DNA of 64,000 bases from Verrucomicrobiota bacterium. Lineage in GTDB: Bacteria; Verrucomicrobiota; Verrucomicrobiia; JADLBR01. The stretch lies in the NCBI GenBank assembly GCA_029560585.1, contig JAKQKQ010000190.1, positions 32,221-96,220 on the forward strand, given 5' to 3'. Numbering within the stretch: the first letter of the stretch is position 1; each line of letters begins with the position of its first letter. The notes under the pieces were generated by a model, which worked only from the letters and a program-made list of their open reading frames with translations, did not search any database and had not been told where the DNA came from. Both the position numbers and the translations under genes were made by a program. Positions 7,484 to 16,966 of the stretch are shown piece by piece.

Positions 7484-8611
7484 ATGGACTGGCTCGCCCT
7501 CGGAATAACCGTGCTGAAGTCCGCCGTCGTCATCGGAGCCGCGATGGGCGTCGTCGCCTACAGCGTGCTCGCCGAGCGCAAGGTCAGCGCCCTCATCCAA
7601 GAGCGCGTCGGGCCCAACCGGGTCGGCCTGCCCTTCATCGGCCTCGGCCGATCAATCGGCCTCGGCCAGCCCATCGCCGACGCTTTTAAACTCATCCTCA
7701 AAGAACAGTTTACCCCCGCCCATGTGAATCGTCTCTATTTCTGGATCGCGCCCGTGCTCGCCGTGGTTCCCCCGCTTCTCGTCCTGGGCCTCATCCCATT
7801 CGGTAGCGTGCTCGACCTCAGGCCGCTGGGCATCGACCTGTCGATCTCCTGCGTGGTCGCGGACATCGACGTTGGCCTCCTGCTGGCGTTGGCCGTCGCC
7901 TCCCTGAGCGTCTACGGGATCGTGATCGCCGGATGGGCCTCTAACTCGAAGTATCCGTTGCTCGGCGCCCTGCGCTGCAGTGCCCAGCTCATATCCTACG
8001 AGGTGTCGTTGGCCCTCTCCGTGATCCCCGTCCTTCTCGTCACCGGATCACTGAACCTGACGGAGATCGTCGAGTATCAGAAGGTGGCCGGGTGGCTCGC
8101 GCTGCCAGTCTTCGCCGATGGCTGGTCCGCCGCATCCTTCGCGCTCTGGATTCCAATGGGAATCTCGTTCCTCATCTTCCTCGTCTCCACCTTCGCCGAG
8201 ACCAACCGCCTGCCTTTCGATCTTCCAGAATCCGAAACCGAGCTCGTTGGTGGCTACCACACCGAGTACTCTGGCATCCGTTTTGCCATGTTCTTCCTCG
8301 GCGAATACGTCGCTCTCGTCGCCGCGTCGGCGCTGGCGGTCACCCTCTTCTTCGGCGGGTGGAGTCTCCCCGGTCTCGGCTTCCCACTGCTCCCGGCCGG
8401 CGATGGAAACCTCACAGCCGGCCTAGCCAACATCGCCGTCTTTGCCGCCAAGGCCGCTGCCTTCATCTTCTTCTTCATGGCCATTCGCTGGACTCTGCCC
8501 CGCTTCCGCTACGACCAGCTCATGCGCCTCGGCTGGAAAGTGTTCCTCCCGCTCTCCATCGCCAATGTCCTCCTGACCGCCGTGATCATCGCGCTCGTCG
8601 AACGGCGATAA
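7484..8611 (+). CDS. nuoH: NADH-quinone oxidoreductase subunit H (solitary)
   Basis: A 375-residue membrane protein of the NuoH/complex I subunit 1 family, which forms the quinone chamber at the junction of membrane and peripheral arms. AERKVSALIQERVGPNRVG lies after the first helix, and 'FAETNRLPFDLPE', followed by 'SETELVGGYHTEY', is the highly conserved cytoplasmic loop. About eight transmembrane helices are apparent. No other nuo gene is adjacent (upstream is a lipoyl ligase, downstream repeats), so this copy lies outside a standard nuo operon. Confidence 0.93.
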   Translation: MDWLALGITVLKSAVVIGAAMGVVAYSVLAERKVSALIQERVGPNRVGLPFIGLGRSIGLGQPIADAFKLILKEQFTPAHVNRLYFWIAPVLAVVPPLLVLGLIPFGSVLDLRPLGIDLSISCVVADIDVGLLLALAVASLSVYGIVIAGWASNSKYPLLGALRCSAQLISYEVSLALSVIPVLLVTGSLNLTEIVEYQKVAGWLALPVFADGWSAASFALWIPMGISFLIFLVSTFAETNRLPFDLPESETELVGGYHTEYSGIRFAMFFLGEYVALVAASALAVTLFFGGWSLPGLGFPLLPAGDGNLTAGLANIAVFAAKAAAFIFFFMAIRWTLPRFRYDQLMRLGWKVFLPLSIANVLLTAVIIALVERR

Positions 8612-8649
8612 TGTCATCGGCCTCAGTCCCAGGCGATCTGGAACTCAGA

Positions 8650-8839
8650 TTCCATCCGGCGGCTGCCGGACCACCGGAAGGGGAAAATTCGTAGCGAAGC
8701 CGCTTCCGGCTTCGGCGTTCGCTCGGCCGCCATGGGCGGGACGCCCGTGCCACAGGACCGTGGCATGGGCATCTTGCCCATGGCCCCCGCCGAAGGGCGC
8801 AAGCCCTTCGCTACACTCCTTCGTTAGGCCATATTTTCG
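8650..8839 (-). repeat. Dispersed modular repeat, type A copy 1
   Basis: Read on the minus strand, it begins with the end motif TAGCTCGAAAAT (8837-8826). A palindrome follows (GGGCTTGCGCCC), then two further palindromic units around CATGGGCAAGATGCCCATG and CACGGGCGTCCCGCCC. It closes with GCTTCGCTACGAATTTT and a CCGGTGG tail. More than 100 bases align with the copy at 34141-34362, including uninterrupted identity over more than 40 bases. It is oriented the same way as the minus-strand DUF4340 gene upstream of it. Confidence 0.85.
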
Positions 8840-8992
8840 AGCTATATCCCATGCCCCGTCGGCCCGCCTGCCGGCGGGCATTCGGGGCACCACCGGGAAT
8901 GGAAATGAGACGTGGGAGCGCGCTTGCGCGCGATCCGCGCATGGAATCGCCTGCAAGCAGGCTCCTACGATTCGGCATGAATTCTCGAGTCA
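8827..8992 (-). repeat. Dispersed modular repeat, type B copy 1
   Basis: Read on the minus strand, it begins TGACTCGAGAATTC (8992-8979). It continues with the palindromic GTAGGAGCCTGCTTGCAGGC unit, a GCGCGCAAGCGCGC unit, the linker ATTTCCATTCCCGGTGGTG and a GC-rich palindrome, and ends GGGGCATGGGATATAG. Almost the whole 150 bases align with the copy at 46280-46413. Its last bases run into the end motif of the adjacent type A copy, so the two are in tandem. Confidence 0.85.
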
Positions 8993-9102
8993 TCCCACCG
9001 GAGTGGCTTTGAGCCCCGCGAGACCATGGGCCTAGCCCCTGCACCCCCCCGGGTGCATCGCCTTCGCGAGCCGACACACCACGAATCGCCCAACCCCGCA
9101 AC

Positions 9103-10335
9103 TCAGTTCATCTGGTCGGCCGGCTTCGCGTCGCCCGACGGCTTCGCCTCGTCCTTCACCGGCCCTGCCTTCTTCGACTCTTCCTTTGGAGGTTCGACTT
9201 TCGTCGGCTCTTCTTTCGGAGCCTCGTCCTTCTTGGGCTCTTCCTTCTTCTTCAGGATGTCCGCCCGATTCTTCAGGAAGAAGGACACCCGGCTCTCGTC
9301 GAGCTTGTAAACCCATGCCGCCATGGCCTTGGCGCCATCGAGCTTCTTCTTCAGATCTTCCTGCTTCTTCTTGAACTCGTCATCCAGCCGCTTCTTGTCC
9401 GCGTCCTTCTCGTCCTTGCCTGCCTCCCGCTTCTCGGGAATCTTGGCTGACACTGACAGCTGCGCGAAATATCGGTTCTCGGAATCCTTGGCGCCGATTT
9501 TGAGGACGTAAGTAAAGTCATCGAAGGTCTTGATCTCGACCACCCTGGCTTTGTCCAGGCCCGAATCGGACGGTTTCGTGTCTGAGGCCACCACATCAGA
9601 GAACGTGGCGTAAGACATCGGATTCTTGGCGGTATAACCATGGGTCGCCTCGTCAAATTCCTCCCCAGCCACCGCACCCACCAGTTTGAAATCATCCGTG
9701 TCCTTCGCTCGCGAAAGTGCCCAGATCACCTTCCCATCCGGGCCATTCACGGAGAGTGACTTGGCCGCCCCCACCTCCGGCAAGTCCCGCTTGATCCAGT
9801 CCAAAGGCGCCGTCGTGACACGATAGAACGATTCGGAGACCAGCCAGGCACTGTCGGAGCCCGCCGCCTTCACGAAGCGCCCACTTCCATTCGCCGGACG
9901 CTTGCCGATAATGACCTTGATGGGCTCCTTTGCGCCCTCTTTCCAGAATTCGACGAGCGTCCCTTTGCCCTCGCCCTCGCCGGGCGGTTCCAGTTCCAAC
10001 CGCCCCATCTGCGATGGCCCGGCCATCACCTTCTGCACCGACTTCAGTTCCCACATGTTGCGCAGGACCTCGCTGACTCGCTCGAAATCGGCCGGATAAC
10101 CCCACCGCTCGGCCACCCCCCACTTGCCATCCTTGCGCTCGACCGTCGCCTTGTTGGTCGTGCCCACGATCACGATCTTGGAAATCTCGTTCAGCGGGAA
10201 GCCCGGGAGCACCTTCCCCCCGGCCATGCCGCTCTGGCCCTCAAGCGCCCCGGCGCGCCAGCGGGTGACGCCCAAGCCAAGGGCCACCAAAACCGCGGCC
10301 ACCCCAAGGATGATCAAAAGTTGCTTCTGCCTCAT
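9103..10335 (-). CDS. DUF4340 domain protein of the ABC operon
   Basis: A 410-residue envelope protein with an N-terminal membrane anchor (about residues 5-22) and an extracytoplasmic DUF4340 domain ('ISKIVIVGTTNKATVERKDG', then PADFERVSEVL). It ends in a low-complexity Lys/Pro/Glu tail with repeated 'PKKDE / PKEE' units (about 365-410). The ATG at 10335 overlaps the stop of the GldG-like gene by ATGA. It is the last gene of ATPase-permease-GldG-DUF4340, a set common in this type of genome and related to the gliding-motility ABC complex. Its role is unknown; it probably binds the GldG-like protein outside the membrane. Confidence 0.8.
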   Translation of the reverse strand: MRQKQLLIILGVAAVLVALGLGVTRWRAGALEGQSGMAGGKVLPGFPLNEISKIVIVGTTNKATVERKDGKWGVAERWGYPADFERVSEVLRNMWELKSVQKVMAGPSQMGRLELEPPGEGEGKGTLVEFWKEGAKEPIKVIIGKRPANGSGRFVKAAGSDSAWLVSESFYRVTTAPLDWIKRDLPEVGAAKSLSVNGPDGKVIWALSRAKDTDDFKLVGAVAGEEFDEATHGYTAKNPMSYATFSDVVASDTKPSDSGLDKARVVEIKTFDDFTYVLKIGAKDSENRYFAQLSVSAKIPEKREAGKDEKDADKKRLDDEFKKKQEDLKKKLDGAKAMAAWVYKLDESRVSFFLKNRADILKKKEEPKKDEAPKEEPTKVEPPKEESKKAGPVKDEAKPSGDAKPADQMN

Positions 10336-12290
10336 GACGCCTTCTCCCGCCTGCGGGCAACCAGCGCCAGTGCCACCCCCGCAACGGCGACCAGCAGCGG
10401 CATCCCCGCGATGTTGATCCACTTTATCGTCGTCTCGAGCGACTCAACGTCCTGCCTGAATTCTTTCCTCACCTGCTTCAGCTCCATCCGGACTTGCGCG
10501 CGCCGCTTGTGGAATCGCTCCACCTCAGCCTGTTGCTCCGGCGAAAGGATCATCGACTGGCTCGCCTCTTTCTTGCCCCGCTGCAGTTCGCCCAGCCGTT
10601 GCTCCGTCTCTTCGAGATCCCGCTCGAGCGAATTGATCTTTTCCTGATAGCGGGACTGCGCCTCCGCCTCCATCTTCTGGATCCTCGTGAACGGCCGACG
10701 CTGCGATCCGCGACTCCGGACCCCGATCAGGCGCGTGTCGCCACCGAGCTGATCCACCATGTTTTGCACCAGGGCGAGGTTGCCGTTCGCCGGCATCACG
10801 ATCCGCTGGCCAAAGAGATTGCCCGTCCGCACCGAGAATTGATCGGAGAGGAAGTCCGAGTCCGCCACGACGATCACCGCCGTCTCCTCCTTGCACTCCT
10901 TCAGGCTCCCGTCGGCCTTGCCAGCGTCCTTCTTCCCTTCATCCTTCTTGTCGCCTTCCGCTTTCGCGGCGTCCTTCTTGTCCCCATCCTTCTTGTCGGC
11001 GTCCTTCTTCTCACCGGGTTTCCCGTCGGGAAACGCCGTCTTGAACTTGCCGCGCAGCCGCACCGCCAGCGCGTACTCGGTGTTGGACGGCGCAAAATCC
11101 TTCAGGATCTGCTTTTCGGAAAACCGGGCCGTCATCGAATCGACGAGCTGCGATTGCCTGGAGCTCTTGATCAGCGTCTCCATCTGGAGCCCCTCGGCTG
11201 GCTTGCCAGACAGCGCCCCCACAAACGGCAACATCAGGTCATCGATGCCGCTCGTGATCACGTCCTTCGCGTCAAGCGCCTCGGACGTCAGCCGCAGCAC
11301 GACCGGCACGACGCTTGGCCCGCCATCCCGGTTGAAAATGCTGCGGAATTCCATGTCCGCCACCACCTTGCCCGGCTCCAGGGTGATTCCCCACCCCGCG
11401 AACAGTTTCGTGAGCGTCGAGCTGTCCTGTGGCCCGCCCATCATCATCTGCTGCTGCTGCCCGCCCCCCGCCGACAGGCACATCGGATCGACGAAGACCA
11501 GCAGCCGCCCGCCGCGCATCAGGAACTGGTCGATCGCGTACTCCGACTCCTCGGATATGCCAGCGGGGTGGACCACGACCAGCAACGTCACCTCCTTGTC
11601 GATCTCGGTGGCCGACGATTGAATCTCGCGCACGTCAAAATCGCCCTGCAGGTCCGACAGGAACGCCCACGGTTCGCTGCCCCGCTGCCCCATCTGCATC
11701 ATCATCGGGTTCGGCATGTTGCCGAAGACCGGCAATGAGCTCATCACGCCGATCACGGCCTTCTTCGGTCTCGAGACCTGGGCGATCAGGCGGGCGATGT
11801 CATACTCCAGCAGATCCTCGCGGCTCGGCGAAAGGAACGGGACCGCGGCCACGTGATCGAGGCAGCTCGCCGCCAACCCGAGGTAGATCGAGCGGTCGAG
11901 TTCCACCGCCTGGGCGCTCACCCCATCCAGCTCGGCCGAATCCGCGGCATCCGAATCCGGTTTCGGGTCGAACTTCTGCAACACGATCTTGCCGCCCGAG
12001 GCACCCTTGATCTCCAGAAGGAGGTCTTCCACCTGACGGGCGTAGGCCTTCATGAAAACCGGCATCGACTCGTCCCCGGTCGCATAGAACCTCAGCGCCA
12101 CCGGCGTATCGAGACTCTTGATAAGTTCGCGCGTGCCTTTGGACAGCGTGAAGAGCCGGCTCTCGGTCAAGTCGATCCGCGCCCGGATCGAACCGAAGAT
12201 CCAGTTGGCGGCCACGACGATCACGAAGATCCCCGCGACACCGGCCGCGGAATACAGCCAAGTCTGGAGCTGTTTCTTTTTCTCGGACAT
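10332..12290 (-). CDS. GldG-like ABC transporter auxiliary protein
   Basis: A 652-residue protein with a transmembrane helix near the N-terminus (about 10-32) and another at the C-terminus (about 622-645), enclosing a large extracytoplasmic domain of the ABC-type auxiliary (GldG/DUF4350) family. Typical segments are IDLTESRLFTLSKGT, 'DPKPDSDAA' and VFVDPMCLSAGG. About residues 420-465 contain a Lys/Asp/Gly-rich repeat (KKDADKKDGDKKDAAK type), an insertion unlike the rest of the domain, and a coiled-coil segment precedes the last helix. The gene follows the permease by 40 bases and overlaps the DUF4340 gene. The transported substrate is unknown. Confidence 0.82.
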   Translation of the reverse strand: MSEKKKQLQTWLYSAAGVAGIFVIVVAANWIFGSIRARIDLTESRLFTLSKGTRELIKSLDTPVALRFYATGDESMPVFMKAYARQVEDLLLEIKGASGGKIVLQKFDPKPDSDAADSAELDGVSAQAVELDRSIYLGLAASCLDHVAAVPFLSPSREDLLEYDIARLIAQVSRPKKAVIGVMSSLPVFGNMPNPMMMQMGQRGSEPWAFLSDLQGDFDVREIQSSATEIDKEVTLLVVVHPAGISEESEYAIDQFLMRGGRLLVFVDPMCLSAGGGQQQQMMMGGPQDSSTLTKLFAGWGITLEPGKVVADMEFRSIFNRDGGPSVVPVVLRLTSEALDAKDVITSGIDDLMLPFVGALSGKPAEGLQMETLIKSSRQSQLVDSMTARFSEKQILKDFAPSNTEYALAVRLRGKFKTAFPDGKPGEKKDADKKDGDKKDAAKAEGDKKDEGKKDAGKADGSLKECKEETAVIVVADSDFLSDQFSVRTGNLFGQRIVMPANGNLALVQNMVDQLGGDTRLIGVRSRGSQRRPFTRIQKMEAEAQSRYQEKINSLERDLEETEQRLGELQRGKKEASQSMILSPEQQAEVERFHKRRAQVRMELKQVRKEFRQDVESLETTIKWINIAGMPLLVAVAGVALALVARRREKAS

Positions 12291-12330
12291 AATGATTCCG
12301 ACGCCTCCTATTGAAATTGCCCGGCCCCCG

Positions 12331-13107
12331 TCAGCCCGATCGCTGGGCGCGCAAAATGACGGAGGTCGTGAACAGGCTGAACCCGATCAGGCTCAGGAAA
12401 AACGCCACATCCCGCAGGTCCAGCACGCCCTTCTGGAATGCGTAGAAATGCGTCATCACGCTGAACGACGCGATGAAATCAACCAGGCCAGAACCGCCGC
12501 GCAGCAGCTTCTGTATGATATCCGTCACCACCGGAAAACCGGCAAGGATCAGGAAAAGCAGGACCACGACCGCGATGATAAAGCTAATCACCTGATTCCG
12601 GGTCATCGCCGAGGTCATGCACGTGACGGAGAGATAGCCCCCCGCGAGCAAGAAGCTGCCGCAATAGCCGCAGATGATCGCCCCGAGGTCCGGGTCGCCC
12701 AGGAAAGCCGCGCTCAGCACGATCGGGAAGGTCAACACCAGCGCCAGCGCGAGCACCGCCCACGACGCGAGAAACTTGCCCACGATCGCCTGCCACGGGG
12801 TGATGGGCATGGTCAACAGCAACTCCATCGTCCCGAGCCGGTGCTCTTCCGCCCAGAGGCGCATGCCCACCGCCGGCACCAGAAACAGATACAGCCAGGG
12901 GTGCCACGAGAAGAATGGCCAGCTCAGCGAGGCCTCCCCGCGCTCGAAGAATCCTCCCGCCATGAATGTGAAAAATCCCGTCAGCGCCAGAAAAATCACC
13001 ACGAAAACATAAGCGACCGGAGACAGGAAATAGCCGTACAGCTCACGCTTGGCGACCGTGGCGACGTTACGACACGCAGTGCAGCAGTTCGCGTTCATTG
13101 CGTCCAA
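12331..13107 (-). CDS. ABC transporter permease, GldF-like (ABC-2 type)
   Basis: A 258-residue permease with six predicted helices. 'RELYGYFLSPVAYVFVVIFL' at the start and the EEHRLGTMELLLTMP motif about residue 95 are hallmarks of ABC-2/GldF and Nos-type permeases. It starts four bases after the ATPase gene stop. Together with the ATPase and the GldG-like protein it should form an exporter-type or mechanical ABC complex in the inner membrane. Confidence 0.87.
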   Translation of the reverse strand: MDAMNANCCTACRNVATVAKRELYGYFLSPVAYVFVVIFLALTGFFTFMAGGFFERGEASLSWPFFSWHPWLYLFLVPAVGMRLWAEEHRLGTMELLLTMPITPWQAIVGKFLASWAVLALALVLTFPIVLSAAFLGDPDLGAIICGYCGSFLLAGGYLSVTCMTSAMTRNQVISFIIAVVVLLFLILAGFPVVTDIIQKLLRGGSGLVDFIASFSVMTHFYAFQKGVLDLRDVAFFLSLIGFSLFTTSVILRAQRSG

Positions 13108-13111
13108 TCCC

Positions 13112-14053
13112 TCACTTCACGGTGTCCGGGCGGGTGATGGCCCGGAAGACTTCGTCCAGGCGGCCCTCCTCGGTGTGCAACTCGCGCACCGACCAGCCGC
13201 TCTTCTTCGCGATCTCAAAAACCTCGCCCGCGATTCCATCGGATCTCGCGCCCGCCTTGGGCTCGATGCGCGCGACCACGGCGCCACCCTCGGCCTGGGC
13301 CTTTACGGTTCCGACCCCCTTGAGAGCGCCCTCCACCGCCTCGGGCGCGACGCCGGTCACCCGCAGCACCACCGCCCCAGCCGTCGGAGCCTTGCGCTTC
13401 AAATCGCCCGGCGTGCCATTGGCCACGATCTGGCCGCGGTCAATGATGATCGCCCGCGTGCACGCGGCCTCCACTTCCTCCAGAATGTGCGTCGAGAAGA
13501 TGATCGTCTTTTCCGCGCCCATCCGCCGGATCAAGGTGCGCACCTCTTGCTTTTGGTTCGGGTCCAGGCCGTCGGTGGGCTCGTCCATGATCAGCACCGG
13601 AGGATCGTGAAGGATCGCCTGCGCCAGGCACGTGCGGTGCCGGTAGCCCTTCGAGAGGGTCTCGATCTGCTGGTGCACCACCCTCTGCAACGAGCAAGTC
13701 TCGATCGAGCGATCGACCGCCTGTTTCTTCCGCGCGCCGTCAAAGCCCCGGAGATCGGCGACGAATTCCAGGAATGCGCGCACCGTCATGTCGGTGTATA
13801 GTGGTGCGTTCTCCGGCAGGTAGCCGATCAGCCGCCTCGCCGCCAGCTGGTCCTCCCAGGCGTCGTGCCCGCCCACCGTCACCTTGCCGTCCGAAGGCGG
13901 CACGTATCCCGTGATCATCCTCATGGTCGTCGATTTCCCGGCGCCATTAGGGCCGAGAAAACCGAGGATTTCGCCCTTCGTCACGGTGAAGGAAACGTCC
14001 CTTACCGCACGGATAGGCCCGAAAGACTTCGATAGACCCTTAACTTCAATCAT
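13112..14053 (-). CDS. ABC transporter ATP-binding protein, GldA-like
   Basis: A 313-residue ABC ATPase. Walker A is GPNGAGKST (34-42), the signature region reads LSKGYRHR (LSKGxRQR in most relatives), Walker B is VLIMDEPTDGLDP, and the H-loop lies in 'IIFSTHILEEVE'. The C-terminal extension is typical of GldA/CcmA-like subunits. ATG 14053 was chosen because the family starts at MIEVKGLSKSFG; the long open frame upstream has no similarity. First gene of the four-gene ABC operon, divergent from corA. Confidence 0.92.
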   Translation of the reverse strand: MIEVKGLSKSFGPIRAVRDVSFTVTKGEILGFLGPNGAGKSTTMRMITGYVPPSDGKVTVGGHDAWEDQLAARRLIGYLPENAPLYTDMTVRAFLEFVADLRGFDGARKKQAVDRSIETCSLQRVVHQQIETLSKGYRHRTCLAQAILHDPPVLIMDEPTDGLDPNQKQEVRTLIRRMGAEKTIIFSTHILEEVEAACTRAIIIDRGQIVANGTPGDLKRKAPTAGAVVLRVTGVAPEAVEGALKGVGTVKAQAEGGAVVARIEPKAGARSDGIAGEVFEIAKKSGWSVRELHTEEGRLDEVFRAITRPDTVK

Positions 14054-14280
14054 GGCTGTGATCTTCCGAAAGAAAACGCTGATGATAGGCGCCCCGCAAA
14101 AATTACAACTAAAATTTTTGCCCGCGGTTTCTCTGGCGGTGCCAGAGGCCCTTCTGAAAGCGACTTGGCCTTGCCGTTGATCCACCCTATCTTTCCGTCG
14201 CCGGTGATGAAAACGCAGAACACGGGAACCGAGAGGAGCCGCCCGGGGCGCGGCTCTCGCCCGGCCCGCGGGGGCCTCCC

Positions 14281-15201
14281 GTGAGCGTGGTTCCACCGGC
14301 CATTGCGCCATACCTGATCGCCGAGCGGGGCGATTTCAGATGGTTTCATGTCGAAGACGTGAATGGCCCCGCGCTGCCCGCCCTCGCGGCCGAGCTACAC
14401 CTGCACGAATTGGCGGTCGAGGATTGCAGGCAGACTGGCACCCGCGCGAAGCTCGAGGACTACGGGGACCACCTCTTCATCGTCGTGAACACCATCCATT
14501 TCGAGCTGGAGGAAAAGTCGTGCTGGTTCGGGGAGTTTGACATCTTCGTTGGCAAAGATTTCGTGGTCACCTCGCATGACGGCCCCAGCCGCACCGTGGC
14601 GCTGGTGAAGCCCCGGTTCGAAGCGCTGGCGAAACTCGCCCACCCGGCGCGGCTCGTGCACGCCCTCCTCGGGGTTATCGTGGGCCGCTACATGCCCGTC
14701 CTCGATAGCATCGAAGACCACATGGACGCCATCGAGGAAGAGGTATTCTCCCGGCCATCCCCCGGCATGCTGGGCGAACTGATCAGGATGCGCCGGGCGC
14801 TTGTGGAATTCCGGCGCGTCTGCACGACGATGCGCGAGGTGGCGCACCTGCTGCTCGATCGGCAGGAGTCCTGGCTGCGTTCCCACCAAGCCTATTTCCG
14901 AGACATCTATGACCAGGTCCTGCGGTCGCTGGATTTCGTCGACACCTACCGCGACATCCTCACCGGCCTCATGGACATCCACCAGACCGCCATCGCCAAC
15001 CGCACGAATGACATCATGAAGGTCCTGACGATCTTCGCCACGCTCGCCACGCCATTCATCGTGATCTCTGGCTTCTACGGTATGAATTTCGACATCCTGC
15101 CCTTCGCGCACCATCCACTGGGCGCGGTGTTTGCCACGGCCATCATGCTCGCCATCGGCCTCGGCATGCTCTGTTACTTCCGGAGCAGGAAATGGATCTG
15201 A
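14281..15201 (+). CDS. corA: Magnesium/cobalt transporter CorA
   Basis: A 306-residue CorA-family channel with a large cytoplasmic N-terminal domain and two C-terminal helices. The selectivity motif YGMN is in FYGMNFD, between the two helices. GTG 14281 is the start; no ATG is suitably placed. The 227-base gap to the divergent ATPase gene contains an AT-rich patch (14090-14115) that may belong to a divergent promoter. The gene is followed after seven bases by a glycoside hydrolase. It may be the main Mg2+ importer here, given the mgtE remnant at 24880. Confidence 0.93.
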   Translation: MSVVPPAIAPYLIAERGDFRWFHVEDVNGPALPALAAELHLHELAVEDCRQTGTRAKLEDYGDHLFIVVNTIHFELEEKSCWFGEFDIFVGKDFVVTSHDGPSRTVALVKPRFEALAKLAHPARLVHALLGVIVGRYMPVLDSIEDHMDAIEEEVFSRPSPGMLGELIRMRRALVEFRRVCTTMREVAHLLLDRQESWLRSHQAYFRDIYDQVLRSLDFVDTYRDILTGLMDIHQTAIANRTNDIMKVLTIFATLATPFIVISGFYGMNFDILPFAHHPLGAVFATAIMLAIGLGMLCYFRSRKWI

Positions 15202-15208
15202 GCGCCCG

Positions 15209-16930
15209 ATGAGACGCCGCTGCCTCGACGTGGCAATCCTCCCGCCCAAGCTCCTTGCATTCCTTATCGCCTCGTCGTCCGCCATCCCGGCCAATGTCGC
15301 GACCCAATATCGCCCTCACGAACTTGACTTCGTCGCGGCCCACGAATCAGCCGACGCCTTTGATCCCGACCGTTCACCGCTGATCGTCCGTTTGACTCAC
15401 GAGTCTGGTCGAAGCCTCTCCCTGCGCGGGTTTTGGGATGGCGCCCGCACCTGGCGCGCGCGCTTTCAGCCCGAACTTGCGGGCCGATGGACATGGTCCT
15501 CCTTCTCGGACGATCCCACCGACGCCGGCCTTCACGGTCGCGCGGGCGAATTCACCGTCGCGCCACCGGGCGCCGACGCCCCCGAGCAACAGCGCCATGG
15601 GGGTATCCTCCGTGTCTCGGCCGATCACACGCACCTGACCTATGCCAACGGCACGCCCTTCTTCTGGCTGGCCGACACCTGGTGGGGCATGCCCTCCGAT
15701 CGCGCCACACCCGAGCATCTGGGCAAGCTGATCGCGAAGCGTCAATCGCAGGGCTTCACCGCCGGCCAGATGCACGGTCACCGAAACCTCGACTCGGCCG
15801 ATGGGTCCGACGTTTTCCAGCTTATGGAGGCCGGGGGCGAGCCCGCACTCGCCTATTGGCGCAAGACCGATGCCTACTATCGACTCGCCGAGGGGCTAGG
15901 CTGGCACCTCTGCGTCGGATTCTACGGGTACGTCTCCGAACGCAAGTACTCCCTGAAAACACACCACCGCCTCTGGGCCTACTTCCTCGCCCGCTACGGC
16001 GCTTACCCCGTCACATTTCTGATCACGCAGGAATACAACCAGCCTTACGAGACACCCGGCCCAAACGGTAAGACCCTGTACGATCCCACCCGCACCCATG
16101 GGCCGTTCTTTACGGCGCTAGGAGGATGGATCCACGACCGCGATCCTTACCGGCGCGCGATGACCGCCCACTCCGCCGTCCGAAGCCGTGAGAAGTTTGA
16201 TGCTTGGCCCGAACCGTGGTACGGCTTCGCACTCCTCCAAAATGGCCACTTCTCTCGCCCAGATCCAGCCTACTACCGCTCGGTCTGTGCCCGCGAACCG
16301 AGCAAACCCGTCATCGAGGGAGAGATGAACTACGAGGGCTTTTCCCGCACAAACGCCCCGCCCTTGACCATCGATGCGGCCGTCATCCGCATGTCCGCCT
16401 ATGGTGCCGTCCAATCCGGGTGCGCCGGCTATTCCTACGGTGCCCAAGGCCTTTACGCACACATCACCAACCCGAAACTGCCCGGCCCCACCGCCCGCTG
16501 GGGCCCCGTTCTCACTTGGGACCAGGCGCTCGAACTCGAGGGTGCCCGGCATCTCGCGCACCTCAGTGGCCTGTATCGCTCGCTCTCCTGGTGGCGCCTC
16601 CGCCCTCTGCCCAAGGCCGTCGATGACTCCGATGCCGCCCTGGCCAAGACCGATGGCGACGGCCTCTGTCTTATCTATTTCCTCCCCTCGCCAAAACCCC
16701 GCCCCGCCCCATCTCGACTCATCGGCTTTGGGAAACCTGGAATCTCACTCACCGCTCAGTGGTTCGACCCCCGCACCGGCCAAACAACCATCGCCTTTCC
16801 CCCCGCGTGGGACGACAATGGCCTGGATCTTCCGCCTCGCCCCGACATCCAAGACTGGATCCTCATCCTCCGGCGCCACCCGCTGGTGCTCCCCGCCGCG
16901 ACGCAAGCGCGCGGTGCATCCACTCCGTAG
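15209..16930 (+). CDS. Apiosidase-like glycoside hydrolase (DUF5060/DUF4038)
   Basis: A secreted 574-residue protein. A signal peptide is at about 1-30. A DUF5060 immunoglobulin-like domain follows ('LSLRGFWDGARTWRARFQPE', then GRWTWSSFSDD). The DUF4038 (apiosidase-like) TIM barrel starts at 'LTYANGTPFFWLADTWWGM' and includes ITQEYNQPYE and VIEGEMNYEG, where the acidic residues are probable catalytic ones. A C-terminal beta domain resembling the putative collagen-binding domain (WFDPRTGQ) ends the protein. Relatives act on plant polysaccharide side chains or unknown glycans, so the substrate is open. It probably shares a transcript with corA. Confidence 0.83.
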   Translation: MRRRCLDVAILPPKLLAFLIASSSAIPANVATQYRPHELDFVAAHESADAFDPDRSPLIVRLTHESGRSLSLRGFWDGARTWRARFQPELAGRWTWSSFSDDPTDAGLHGRAGEFTVAPPGADAPEQQRHGGILRVSADHTHLTYANGTPFFWLADTWWGMPSDRATPEHLGKLIAKRQSQGFTAGQMHGHRNLDSADGSDVFQLMEAGGEPALAYWRKTDAYYRLAEGLGWHLCVGFYGYVSERKYSLKTHHRLWAYFLARYGAYPVTFLITQEYNQPYETPGPNGKTLYDPTRTHGPFFTALGGWIHDRDPYRRAMTAHSAVRSREKFDAWPEPWYGFALLQNGHFSRPDPAYYRSVCAREPSKPVIEGEMNYEGFSRTNAPPLTIDAAVIRMSAYGAVQSGCAGYSYGAQGLYAHITNPKLPGPTARWGPVLTWDQALELEGARHLAHLSGLYRSLSWWRLRPLPKAVDDSDAALAKTDGDGLCLIYFLPSPKPRPAPSRLIGFGKPGISLTAQWFDPRTGQTTIAFPPAWDDNGLDLPPRPDIQDWILILRRHPLVLPAATQARGASTP

Positions 16931-16966
16931 CAATCACTCTTGATGGTTTCTATTTCGCTGGACTGA

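Larger units (their letters stand above)
8612..9102. other. Intergenic region filled by two dispersed elements
   Basis: This 491-base gap between nuoH and the convergent DUF4340 gene holds two palindrome-rich elements (listed separately), which occupy about 8650-8992. The remaining 8993-9102 is GC-rich sequence in which I see no gene. No credible coding sequence was found in the gap. Confidence 0.7.

Noticed and set aside
10494..11738. 414-codon plus-strand frame opposite the GldG-like gene
   Set aside because: Leu/Arg-rich reverse image of a recognised membrane protein gene; no ribosome-binding site or motif.
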